Shown here: piece after piece, positions 34,906-42,379 of the stretch
How the letters are laid out: the number at the start of each line of letters is the position of its first letter
How positions within the stretch are numbered: the stretch's first letter is position 1
DNA from: DASSNU01 sp035701265
GTDB lineage: Bacteria > Gemmatimonadota > Gemmatimonadetes > Gemmatimonadales > Gemmatimonadaceae
Length of the DNA: 64,000 bases
Direction of reading: 5' to 3'
Assembly: GCA_035701265.1 (NCBI GenBank)
Contig: DASSNU010000009.1
Coordinates: 62,001 to 126,000 of the forward strand
The notes under the pieces: model-generated
What the model was told of the DNA's origin: nothing
Seen by the model: the letters and a program-made list of their open reading frames with translations, nothing else
Database searches by the model: none
Made by a program: the position numbers and the translations under genes

Positions 34906-35826
34906 TTACGAGCCGCGCAGCTTGCGCGACATCTCGTCCAGCAGGCGGCGCTCGTCGCGGGTAAGGCTCTCCAGCCCGCGCTCCGAGATCTTGTCGAGCA
35001 CCAAGTTCAGCTCGTCCGCCTTTTCCTTCCCCACCCGGCTGGAGAGCGATGCACTGCGCACGGGCGGGTGCCGCGTGGCCATTGCGTTGCTCCGCGCGAC
35101 GATCTCGTCGATCTCGTTCATCCGCTCGCGCGGGCGCGGCTGCGTCCGCGGGATCGCGCGCGGCGGCTCGTCGGGGATGTCGGGAATCTGCGAGATGCGC
35201 TGCCGCAGGCGCTCCACGCGCGGAGCAGCGCGCCACCACAGATAGAGCCACGCGAAGGCGAAGCCCCCCAGGTGCGCGAAGTAGGCGACGCCGCTCCCCG
35301 CGCCCAGTGTCGCGATCCCGGCAATGAGATTCAGCGCGGCCAGCCCGAACACGATCCACTTCACGCGCAGCGACACGAACACGAGCGGGAAGAGGATCAT
35401 CTCCTCGTCCGGCCACTGCATGGCGTAGGCGAGCATGACGCCGAAGATCGCCGCCGAGGCGCCCATGAGGGGCGCGTCGCCGCTCACCAGCATCACGTGG
35501 AAGAGGAGACCACCCAGACCGCACCACACGTAGAACCGCGCGAACGCACCCGTCCCCCACGCCTGCTCCACCCGCCGCCCGAACAGCCAGAGCATGTACA
35601 GGTTCAATGCGATGTGCATGAACCCGGCGTGCACGAACATGTACGTGACGATCGTCCACGGCTGCGTCGTCAGATCGCGCGTCTGGAACGCGAGCGCGCT
35701 CTGAATGTCCGCCGCCCCGGGGAGAGTGAGCTCCAGGAAGAAGACGACGACGTTGAGCGCGATCAGCCACTGGACCGCGGGGGTGATCCGCGGGGTGTCC
35801 TGACTGTCGGTGAACGAGTACGACAT
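34906..35826 (-). CDS. Rhomboid-family intramembrane serine protease
   Basis: This 306-residue protein has six or seven transmembrane helices in its first 215 residues. Rhomboid motifs are present: YMFVHAGFMHIALNLYMLWLFG (the HxxxN-type region, about 62-83), the nucleophile in LMGASAAIFG (about 120) and the catalytic His in AYFAHLGGF (about 178). The Gly after the Ser is replaced by Ala (GASA rather than GASG), which is tolerated in many members. A cytoplasmic tail of about 90 charged residues ends the protein. The ATG at 35826 is supported by homology; 88 upstream in-frame residues are not protein-like. Confidence 0.9.
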   Translation of the reverse strand: MSYSFTDSQDTPRITPAVQWLIALNVVVFFLELTLPGAADIQSALAFQTRDLTTQPWTIVTYMFVHAGFMHIALNLYMLWLFGRRVEQAWGTGAFARFYVWCGLGGLLFHVMLVSGDAPLMGASAAIFGVMLAYAMQWPDEEMILFPLVFVSLRVKWIVFGLAALNLIAGIATLGAGSGVAYFAHLGGFAFAWLYLWWRAAPRVERLRQRISQIPDIPDEPPRAIPRTQPRPRERMNEIDEIVARSNAMATRHPPVRSASLSSRVGKEKADELNLVLDKISERGLESLTRDERRLLDEMSRKLRGS

Positions 35827-35938
35827 GCGGCCAGCTCGGCGACTGCGACGGGGGTTGTATTCTAATACGACGGCCGGCAAGACGGGTTCCGCGTCGCACC
35901 GCAGCGCCGGAACAGCCGTCGCGCACGCGCGGACCCGA

Positions 35939-36604
35939 TCAGCGGGTTCCCAACGGCGGGGGGATCCGGAACGCGATGCGCACGTCTCGATGGATGGCCA
36001 TCCCCTCCTCGAGCAGCGTCCCGTAGCGCTCGATTCCGGCGGACTCCCCCTCCGTAGGGGGATGAACAACAATCTTCGTGCCGGCACTCGCCGCGTGAAC
36101 CTGCTCGATCAGACGGAGGAGCTGTGCGTCCGTCATCCCGTTCCGCGGTGCCAGCACTACAGCATGTGCGCAACCCACCCGGGCCGCTTCGGCCACGGTT
36201 GCCAACGCACGCTCCGTGTGTCCCGCCGGCTCGCTCAGGTCGAGGGTCACCTGGACGAGCGAGAGCAGCGGCGCCATGCGCGGGACGTCTTCGGGGCGCT
36301 CCCCGCGGCAGTCCGCCATGACCGGGAGCGCGGGCGCGTTCCCCCCGAAGGCCGCGATCAACAGATCCGCGTTGCCCAGCGGGTCGAGCCCGGAGAGCGC
36401 GATCGAGTGCAGCGGCAGTTGCCGGACGGTGCGGTCGATTTCGCGCCCCAGCTTGGAGGCGGTGTAGAGCACCGCCGTCTCCGCTTCGCCGGCAAAGCGG
36501 ATGAACAGCTGGCGGCGGCCGGCCCACACGCCCTGCGCCTGGACGCCGGGCGCCACGCCGGCCAGCGCGCCGGTCGGCTCGGTCACGCGTGCCCAGTCAG
36601 GCAC
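35939..36604 (-). CDS. QueE-like protein lacking the radical-SAM cysteines
   Basis: This 221-residue protein aligns by eye with the whole length of 7-carboxy-7-deazaguanine synthase (QueE). VWAGRRQLFIRFAGE (about 26-40) matches the strand before the CxxxCxxC loop. HSIALSGLDPLGNADLL resembles the S/TGGEPL strand, and the end (VRIAFRIPPPLG) resembles VRVIPQTHKLLG. The three cluster cysteines are replaced: the stretch after FAG reads EAETAVLYTA. It therefore cannot bind the usual [4Fe-4S] cluster. I choose the GTG at 36604, which has GAGGCGG upstream and overlaps the ddl stop by 8 bp. A regulatory or scaffold role is possible; the QueE relation is my inference. Confidence 0.6.
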   Translation of the reverse strand: MPDWARVTEPTGALAGVAPGVQAQGVWAGRRQLFIRFAGEAETAVLYTASKLGREIDRTVRQLPLHSIALSGLDPLGNADLLIAAFGGNAPALPVMADCRGERPEDVPRMAPLLSLVQVTLDLSEPAGHTERALATVAEAARVGCAHAVVLAPRNGMTDAQLLRLIEQVHAASAGTKIVVHPPTEGESAGIERYGTLLEEGMAIHRDVRIAFRIPPPLGTR

Positions 36605-37670
36605 CGCCGCCTCGAGCCCCGCGCGAGGCACTCTCCGCGCTCGCGCCGTCGCGCCGCCCGAGCGCCGAACGGGCGATGCGGTCGCACAACTCGGCAAAGC
36701 TCACCCCACCGGCGGCAGCCGCCTGCGGCACCAGGCTCAGCTCCGTCATTCCGGGGAGCGTATTCGCCTCCAGACAGTAGAACACGCCGTCCTCACTGCT
36801 CAGCCGGAAGTCGATCCGCGCGCACCCGCCGAGCTTGAGCGCGCGATACGCCGCCAGCGCGAGCTGCTGTACCGTCTCCGTCTCCTTTGCGGAAAGCGCC
36901 GCGGGGAATTCCTCCTCCGCCATCCCCTTCGTGTACTTGCACTCGTAGTCGTAGATCTCGTGCTTGGGCTTGATCTCCCCCACGGGGAACACTTCGTCGC
37001 CGAGCACGGCCACCGTCAGCTCGCGTCCGGGGATGAACCGCTCGATCATCACCTCGTCGTCATATCGGTACGCCTCGGCCACCGCTGCACCGAGTGCGCC
37101 TTCGTCGCGAACCACCGACAGTCCGACTGTGGAGCCCTGCTTGGATGGCTTCACGATCACCGGAAATCCGAGCGAGCGTCGCACGATCTCTCCTTCGATC
37201 GGCGCGCCGCCGGAGACCATGATCCAGTCCGCGGTGGGAACGCCGTTGGCGCGGAAGATCGTCTTCGAGAGATCCTTGTCCATCGCCAGCGCGCTCGCCA
37301 GGTGACCGCTGCCGGTGTAGCGCACGCCCACGAGGTCGAGGAGCGCCTGCACCGTGCCATCTTCGCCGTGTCCGCCGTGCAGGGCGAGGAAGACGACATC
37401 CGCTCCGCGCACTGCGGGGAGTGTGCCGAGCGTGGGAGAAAACGACGTCTGCGTGAGGTGCGCGAGCTCGTCGAGCGCCGGCGGTGCCGTCTTCACCACC
37501 CCTGAGGCGAGCATCGCGCGCTCCTCCTCGGCGTCGATGATGCCGCGTGCGGGATCGAGCGAGGTGACCTCGTGCCCGCGCGACCGCAGCGCCGCCGCGA
37601 TCCGCAGTCCGGACGCCAGCGACACGTCGCGCTCGGCGGATGTGCCGCCCATGAGAACCGTGATGAGCAT
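36597..37670 (-). CDS. ddl: D-alanine--D-alanine ligase
   Basis: This 357-residue ATP-grasp enzyme makes D-Ala-D-Ala for peptidoglycan in the cytoplasm. Recognisable motifs are VLMGGTSAERDVSLASG (about 5-21), LALHGGHGEDGTVQALLD (about 94-111), GFPVIVKPSKQGSTVGLSVV (about 168-187), EKFIPGREL-like MIERFIPGREL and the Mg-binding CLEANTLPGMTELS near 315. The start at 37670 follows AGGCG. The gene overlaps the QueE-like gene by 8 bp, so they share an mRNA, and lies divergent from a TonB-like gene. Confidence 0.95.
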   Translation of the reverse strand: MLITVLMGGTSAERDVSLASGLRIAAALRSRGHEVTSLDPARGIIDAEEERAMLASGVVKTAPPALDELAHLTQTSFSPTLGTLPAVRGADVVFLALHGGHGEDGTVQALLDLVGVRYTGSGHLASALAMDKDLSKTIFRANGVPTADWIMVSGGAPIEGEIVRRSLGFPVIVKPSKQGSTVGLSVVRDEGALGAAVAEAYRYDDEVMIERFIPGRELTVAVLGDEVFPVGEIKPKHEIYDYECKYTKGMAEEEFPAALSAKETETVQQLALAAYRALKLGGCARIDFRLSSEDGVFYCLEANTLPGMTELSLVPQAAAAGGVSFAELCDRIARSALGRRDGASAESASRGARGGGA

Positions 37671-37779
37671 CGTTCGCCTACGATGCGCATCGCGCACGGG
37701 AAATGCCAGCGATGCGCGCGTGGGAGGGAGCGGCGCGCTACCCTGGCCCGCTCCCGCACTCCACCGGTACATTGCGGGT

Positions 37780-38262
37780 ATGCTCCGCGCGCCTGCCCCC
37801 GATCGCGCCCGGTCCGCCGGGATGGCCATGCTGGCCGCGCTGGTCATTCTGGCCGCCGGCTGCATCGACAAGGACACCGCGCAGAAGGCCATCGAGGCCG
37901 TGCAGGGGGGACCGCCCAAGCCGGACGTGATGCCGCGCATGCTGAACGCGGAGCCTCCCTTCCGCGTCCCCACGGCGTTGTGGGATCGAAAGGTTCAGGG
38001 GAACGTGACGCTCCGGCTCTACGTGGACTCCACCGGCGCCGTGGTCCACGACAGCACGAGCGTGGATCAATCGTCCGGGTACCCCGCGCTCGACTCGGCC
38101 GCCCTTCGCGGGGCGGCGCAGCTCCGCTTCGCGCCGGCGCAGCTCAAGGGGAAGCCTGTCGGCACGATCGTCTTCTTCCCCGTGTACTTCCGGCATCCGG
38201 GGGCGCCGCCCCTTCCGGGAGACACCGCGCTCCACGCCGACACCTTGACGTCTCACGACTAG
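37780..38262 (+). CDS. TonB C-terminal-like lipoprotein
   Basis: This 160-residue protein has a lipoprotein signal (MLAALVILAAGC, Cys near 28). Its C-terminal domain (about 65-145) resembles the TonB energy-transducer end: GNVTLRLYVDSTGAVVHDS, LDSAALRGAAQLRFAPAQ and GKPVGTIVFFPVYF. It lacks the long Pro-rich spacer and membrane anchor of real TonB, so it is probably a periplasmic or membrane-tethered relative. It ends 12 bp before the cystathionine beta-synthase gene and is likely co-transcribed with it. Confidence 0.75.
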   Translation: MLRAPAPDRARSAGMAMLAALVILAAGCIDKDTAQKAIEAVQGGPPKPDVMPRMLNAEPPFRVPTALWDRKVQGNVTLRLYVDSTGAVVHDSTSVDQSSGYPALDSAALRGAAQLRFAPAQLKGKPVGTIVFFPVYFRHPGAPPLPGDTALHADTLTSHD

Positions 38263-38274
38263 TTGCCTCCCCCC

Positions 38275-39678
38275 ATGGCCGACCATTCGCGCAACCGCAG
38301 CCCGTACGATGACGTTCTCCAGACCATCGGCTGGACACCGCTCATCCGGCTCAACGCGGTCACGCGCGGTGTGCGCACGCCCGTCTACGGGAAGGCCGAT
38401 TTTTTCAATCCCGGTGGATCGGTAAAGGATCGCATCGGGCTTCCGATCGTCGAGGCGGCGGAGCGCTCCGGCGCGTTGAAGCCCGGCGGGACGATCGTGG
38501 AAGGGACGAGCGGGAACACGGGCATCGGTCTCGCCATCGCCGCGGCGCTGCGCGGCTATCGCTGCATCTTCACCATGCCCGACAAGATGTCGCAGGAGAA
38601 GGTGCGGCTGCTCAAGGCGTTCGGCGCGGAGGTGATCATCACCCCCACCGCCGTGCCGCCGGACCATCCGGACAACTACGTCATGGTGGCCAAGCGGATC
38701 GCGCACGAAACGCCGAACGCCATCCTGGCGAATCAGTTCTACAACCAGGCCAATCCGGACGCGCACTACGCCACCACCGGCCCCGAGCTGTGGGAGCAGA
38801 CGGAGGGGCGCATCACGCACTTCGTGGCGTCGGCGGGCACCGGCGGCACCATCACCGGGGCGGGTCGCTACCTCAAGGAGCGGAATCCAAAGATCCGCAT
38901 CATCGCCGGCGACCCCGTGGGATCGATCCTCTCGGACCTCTGGCGCAACGGCGGGCAGAGCACCGTGGAGGGAGTGCCGTACAAGGTGGAGGGAGTGGGA
39001 CAGGACAAGCTCCCCGGCACGCTCGACCTGAGCGTGATCGACGACTACCGCAGCGTGTCCGACCGCGACGCGTTCGCGATGGCGCGCCGCATCACGCGCG
39101 AGGAAGGATTGTTCGTGGGCGGCTCGTCGGGGCTCATCGCGCACGTCGCGCTGCAGGTGGCGCGTGAGGTGAACGATCCCGACGCGCTGGTGGTGGCGTT
39201 CCTCTGCGACACCGGCGAGCGCTATCTGTCCAAGCTGTACAACGACGAGTGGATGCGGGAGAACCAGCTCATGGAGAGCGACCGCATCGCCATCGGCAGC
39301 GTGCTGGCGGGGAAGCACCGCGCGCCCTCGGGCGTGGTGAGCGTGGCGCCGGGTGCGAGCGTGCGACAGGCGCTGCGGCTCATGAGCCTGCACGACGTGT
39401 CGCAGTTGCCGGTCATGGACGGCGCGAGCTGCGTGGGCTCGGTGAGCGACTGGTCGCTGTCGCAGCGCAGTTTGGAAGACACCAAGCTGCTGGACGCGCC
39501 GGTGAGCGAGCTCATGGATGCGCCCTTCCCGATCGTGGACCGGAGCCAGCCATTGGAGAGCGTCGCCAAGCTGCTCTCCAAGGCGAACCCTGCGGTGCTC
39601 GTGCGCGGCGAGAACGGCAACGGCGTGAGCGGGATCGTCACCCGGTCGGATGTGCTGGAGCTGTTGATGGCGCGGTGA
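38275..39678 (+). CDS. cbs: Cystathionine beta-synthase with CBS-domain pair
   Basis: This 467-residue PLP enzyme has the fold-type-II core (about 1-325): the PLP Lys in GSVKDRIG (about 48), the substrate loop EGTSGNTGIGLA, the phosphate loop SAGTGGTITG and VGGSSG near the PLP nitrogen. Two CBS domains follow (about 340-467, with VSQLPVMDG and IVTRSDVLELL). This layout matches cystathionine beta-synthase rather than plain cysteine synthase and suggests allosteric control, possibly by S-adenosylmethionine. The ATG at 38275 is chosen because the homology starts there; no strong ribosome-binding site is seen. Confidence 0.9.
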   Translation: MADHSRNRSPYDDVLQTIGWTPLIRLNAVTRGVRTPVYGKADFFNPGGSVKDRIGLPIVEAAERSGALKPGGTIVEGTSGNTGIGLAIAAALRGYRCIFTMPDKMSQEKVRLLKAFGAEVIITPTAVPPDHPDNYVMVAKRIAHETPNAILANQFYNQANPDAHYATTGPELWEQTEGRITHFVASAGTGGTITGAGRYLKERNPKIRIIAGDPVGSILSDLWRNGGQSTVEGVPYKVEGVGQDKLPGTLDLSVIDDYRSVSDRDAFAMARRITREEGLFVGGSSGLIAHVALQVAREVNDPDALVVAFLCDTGERYLSKLYNDEWMRENQLMESDRIAIGSVLAGKHRAPSGVVSVAPGASVRQALRLMSLHDVSQLPVMDGASCVGSVSDWSLSQRSLEDTKLLDAPVSELMDAPFPIVDRSQPLESVAKLLSKANPAVLVRGENGNGVSGIVTRSDVLELLMAR

Positions 39679-39715
39679 TCGCGCGCTGGGCGGCGCAGTG
39701 CGGCGCGCGCCATCG

Positions 39716-40174
39716 TCACCCCGCCGCCACCTCCAACTGCGACGTGCAGTGCGGGCAGCGCGACGCGGTCTTCGACACGGTCATCGTGCAGAACGGACAC
39801 GAGCGGGTGTTCGGCGTAGGAGGCGCCGGTTGCGTATACAGCCGGTTCACCGCGCGCACGAGCAGGAAGACGGCGAACGCCACGATCAGGAAGGTGATGA
39901 TCGTGTTGATGAAGACGCCGTAGTTGAGCGTGACCGCACCCGCCTCGTGCGCCGCGGCGAGCGAGCTGTACGGCGGCGGCGCGGCGGCGCCCGCCTTGAG
40001 CAGCACGTACAGCTTGCTCATGTCCACGCCGCTCGTGAGCAGACCGATCGGCGGCATGATCACATCGTTCACCAGCGACGTCACCACCGATCCGAACGCT
40101 GCGCCGATGATCACGCCCACGGCGAGATCCATCACGTTGCCGCGCATGACGAACGCCTTGAAGCTCTGCCACAT
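39716..40174 (-). CDS. mscL: Large-conductance mechanosensitive channel with C-terminal zinc ribbon
   Basis: This 152-residue protein has the MscL N-terminal helix and TM1 pore (FKAFVMRGNVMDLAVGVIIG, residues 5-24), a periplasmic loop (about 45-85) and TM2 (about 88-108). Instead of the usual cytoplasmic helix bundle it ends with a zinc ribbon, CPFC (126-129) and CPHC (140-143). The channel opens on membrane tension to relieve osmotic shock. The ribbon could tether the cytoplasmic ends of the pentamer or sense zinc or redox state; that is inference. Confidence 0.92.
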   Translation of the reverse strand: MWQSFKAFVMRGNVMDLAVGVIIGAAFGSVVTSLVNDVIMPPIGLLTSGVDMSKLYVLLKAGAAAPPPYSSLAAAHEAGAVTLNYGVFINTIITFLIVAFAVFLLVRAVNRLYTQPAPPTPNTRSCPFCTMTVSKTASRCPHCTSQLEVAAG

Positions 40175-40320
40175 GATGGTCGCCTCCCTGGGGTAAGAAT
40201 TCCGCTACCGCACAGCGCTACGCCATCTCCGCGCGCAGACATTCCGCCGTCGCGCGCACCAGCCGAACGACTGTCAGTCGGTGCGCCACCCGTCCGTGTG
40301 GCGCGTTGACGTCTGTCCGT

Positions 40321-40467
40321 TCACCCGCCCGCCTCGTCCAGGCCGAGCGTCTTGCGCACCGACGGCCGAACGAATGCCGCCGACGGATTGTGCGCAGTAG
40401 CCAGATCGTACGCCGAGCGGTACGTCGCGCGCGCATCGTCCTGCCGGCCGTGACCGCCGTCATGCGG
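40321..40467 (-). pseudogene. Possible gene remnant (C-terminal 48 codons, no start)
   Basis: This open frame follows an in-frame TAG (40470-40468) and has no ATG, GTG or TTG start before its protein-like part. It reads DDARATYRSAYDLATAHNPS and ends FVRPSVRKTLGLDEAGG before TGA. The composition and third-base bias look coding, unlike the flanks. It may be the surviving 3' end of a decayed gene or a small protein with an unusual start. I do not recognise the family. Confidence 0.35.
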
Positions 40468-40537
40468 CTATAATAGCCCGGCCGCGAACGGCCGACAGCC
40501 CCTCGAACGCGGCACCCGGATTGCACTCCCCCTCCGC

Positions 40538-41044
40538 ATGCAACGTATAGGGGCGATCGACGTGGATCAGGCCCTCGAGGGGCAGGGTCGAGGGTGGCGT
40601 GCGCAGCGCGTGGGGTGGGTGCTCATGCTGCTCATAGTGCTCGCCGGGCTGTTGGGGCTTGCCGGTCGAGGACCGTTGGCGACCGCCACTGCGGGCGGGG
40701 GCGACGCAGCGCTGCGCATCGAGTACCAGCGCTTCGCGCGCCATGGCTCTCCGCTCCGCCTCGTGCTGCACGTAGCGCCGAACGTGGCCGCGCGCGACAG
40801 CACGGTGCGCGTCTGGATCGGACGGCGCTTGCTCCAGGCGGCGGAGGTGAGCGACATCCTCCCCACACCGGCCGCCACGGCCGCGGGCCCGGACGGGGAC
40901 ATCTACGCCTTCCGCGTGGCGGACCCGGCGCGCGACGCGACGATCGCCTTCGATGTCCAGCCGCAAGCGTACTGGTCGCACCATGCGAGCGTGCGGCTCG
41001 TGGGACGCCCGGCCGTTGCGTTCACCGTATTCGTCTTCCCCTGA
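40538..41044 (+). CDS. Membrane-anchored protein of unknown function
   Basis: This 168-residue protein has a short cytoplasmic N-terminus, one membrane helix (VGWVLMLLIVLAGLLGLAG, about 25-43) and an exported beta-rich domain (about 55-168) with IEYQRFARHGSPLRLVLHV and VAFTVFVFP strands. I recognise no family. It ends 36 bp before a DUF421 gene on the same strand and is likely its operon partner. Similar small proteins next to DUF421 genes would support a joint role, which I cannot check here. Confidence 0.65.
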   Translation: MQRIGAIDVDQALEGQGRGWRAQRVGWVLMLLIVLAGLLGLAGRGPLATATAGGGDAALRIEYQRFARHGSPLRLVLHVAPNVAARDSTVRVWIGRRLLQAAEVSDILPTPAATAAGPDGDIYAFRVADPARDATIAFDVQPQAYWSHHASVRLVGRPAVAFTVFVFP

Positions 41045-41080
41045 CGCTCCCGACTCTCGCTCTCCGGAGGCTCGCTTCCC

Positions 41081-41533
41081 ATGGACACCATGCTCCGCGG
41101 TGCCGCGATCTACGTCTTCCTCCTCATCGTCTTTCGCGTGGCCGGGAAGCGCACGCTGACGCAGATCACCACCTTCGACTTCGTTCTCCTGCTCATCATC
41201 AGCGAAGCGGTGCAGCAATCGCTCATCGCCACGGACAACTCGCTTACCAATGCGGTGATGCTCGTGCTCACGCTCGTCGGGCTGGACATCCTGCTCTCTC
41301 TCGTGAAGCAACGCGTGCCGCGCCTCGAGCGCCTGATGGAAGGCGCCCCGGTGGTGATCGTCGAGGACGGCATGCTGCACCGCGACCGCATGGCGAAGGA
41401 GCGCGTGGATGAGGCCGACATCCTCGCCGCCGCGCGGGAGCGGCAAGGACTTGCCCGGCTGGACCAGATCGCCTACGCCGTCGTCGAGCGCAGCGGTGGG
41501 ATCACCATCGTGCCCAGGAAGAACGTGGAGTAG
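41081..41533 (+). CDS. DUF421 membrane protein (YetF/YcaP family)
   Basis: This 150-residue protein has two or three N-terminal helices (about 5-20, 32-50 and 55-75) with FRVAGKRTLTQITTFDFVLL, the family signature. A cytoplasmic domain follows (LMEGAPVVIVEDG, VDEADILAAARERQG, ITIVPRK). The family is widespread and of unclear function; relatives in Bacillus are linked to spores and membrane homeostasis. It is one helix shorter than some members but otherwise typical. Confidence 0.85.
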   Translation: MDTMLRGAAIYVFLLIVFRVAGKRTLTQITTFDFVLLLIISEAVQQSLIATDNSLTNAVMLVLTLVGLDILLSLVKQRVPRLERLMEGAPVVIVEDGMLHRDRMAKERVDEADILAAARERQGLARLDQIAYAVVERSGGITIVPRKNVE

Positions 41534-41545
41534 CGCGGCACGCGC

Positions 41546-41581
41546 GACGCTCGCGACGCTCGCGACGATCGCGACGGTCGC
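41546..41581. repeat. Four tandem copies of a 9-bp unit
   Basis: gacgctcgc occurs twice, then gacgatcgc and gacggtcgc, directly in tandem just after the DUF421 stop. It is a small microsatellite-like array, probably from slippage. Confidence 0.7.
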
Positions 41582-41602
41582 ACGGCTCGGGCGGTGCGGC
41601 TC

Positions 41603-42172
41603 CTACCTGGCCGGTCCGCGGCGGGCTCCGCCGCGCGAGCGCGCCATCGCGCGGATCAGCATCACAGCGAGCACGAACACCGCCGATGGGAGCCACACCC
41701 ATCGCGCCTCGCTGCGGAAGATCGTGATCCCGAGCACGGTGAAGAACCGGCGCAGGTGTACCGGCGACACGAGGATCGGGCGCCAGGGGAGGAAGAACCG
41801 ATGCGTGTCGAATGGCGCGAAGAACGCGACCCCCAGCCCGCCGCCGTACGTCATGGCATCGAGCACGCCATGCAATGCCGTGCCGACGAAGAAACAGAGC
41901 CAGAACGTGCCGCGCTCGGCGCGCCATCGCTCGCCGCGAAAGGCCAGCAACGCGAGCGTGGCGAGCACGGCGGCGCCGAACAACGAGTGCGACAGTCCGC
42001 GGTGGCCGAGCATGCTCGTGTACGGCACGCCGGCCCAGAGGCCGACGATGTCGAGGTCGGGTGCGACGGCACATGCGGCGGCCAGCACCCAGAAGCGCGC
42101 GGGGGGGCCGGGGCGGCGGAATGCCGTGCCGACGGCGAGCGCGACCACGGCATGGGAGACGGCGGAGGGCAA
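41603..42172 (-). CDS. YdjM-type membrane-bound metal-dependent hydrolase
   Basis: This 189-residue membrane protein resembles the YdjM/LexA-binding inner-membrane hydrolase family. It has LPSAVSHAVVALAVG (start), CAVAPDLDIVG (about 35-45), LGHRGLSHSLFGA (about 56-68) and GTALHGVLDAMTYGG (about 98-112), which hold the conserved His and Asp residues. About four helices are predicted. The start is uncertain. The TTG at 42172 fits the family's usual N-terminus, while an in-frame ATG at 42241 would add 23 Cys/Arg-rich residues. Confidence 0.75.
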   Translation of the reverse strand: MPSAVSHAVVALAVGTAFRRPGPPARFWVLAAACAVAPDLDIVGLWAGVPYTSMLGHRGLSHSLFGAAVLATLALLAFRGERWRAERGTFWLCFFVGTALHGVLDAMTYGGGLGVAFFAPFDTHRFFLPWRPILVSPVHLRRFFTVLGITIFRSEARWVWLPSAVFVLAVMLIRAMARSRGGARRGPAR

Positions 42173-42379
42173 TGCGTATGTGGAGCGGGTGGTCAGGAGG
42201 CCGGCGGCGCACCGGCGGCATCGGGAGCATAACGCGCGCATCCCACCGCAGGCAACGCCGAAACACGACGCTCGCGCGCACGGCATGTGCATCGGCGGAT
42301 GTTGCGCGCTCCGGAGTGCGCTCGTCGGGGAAGCACGAGCCAGCGCCACGCTGCGGCCACATCCCAGCGCTCACGAAAC

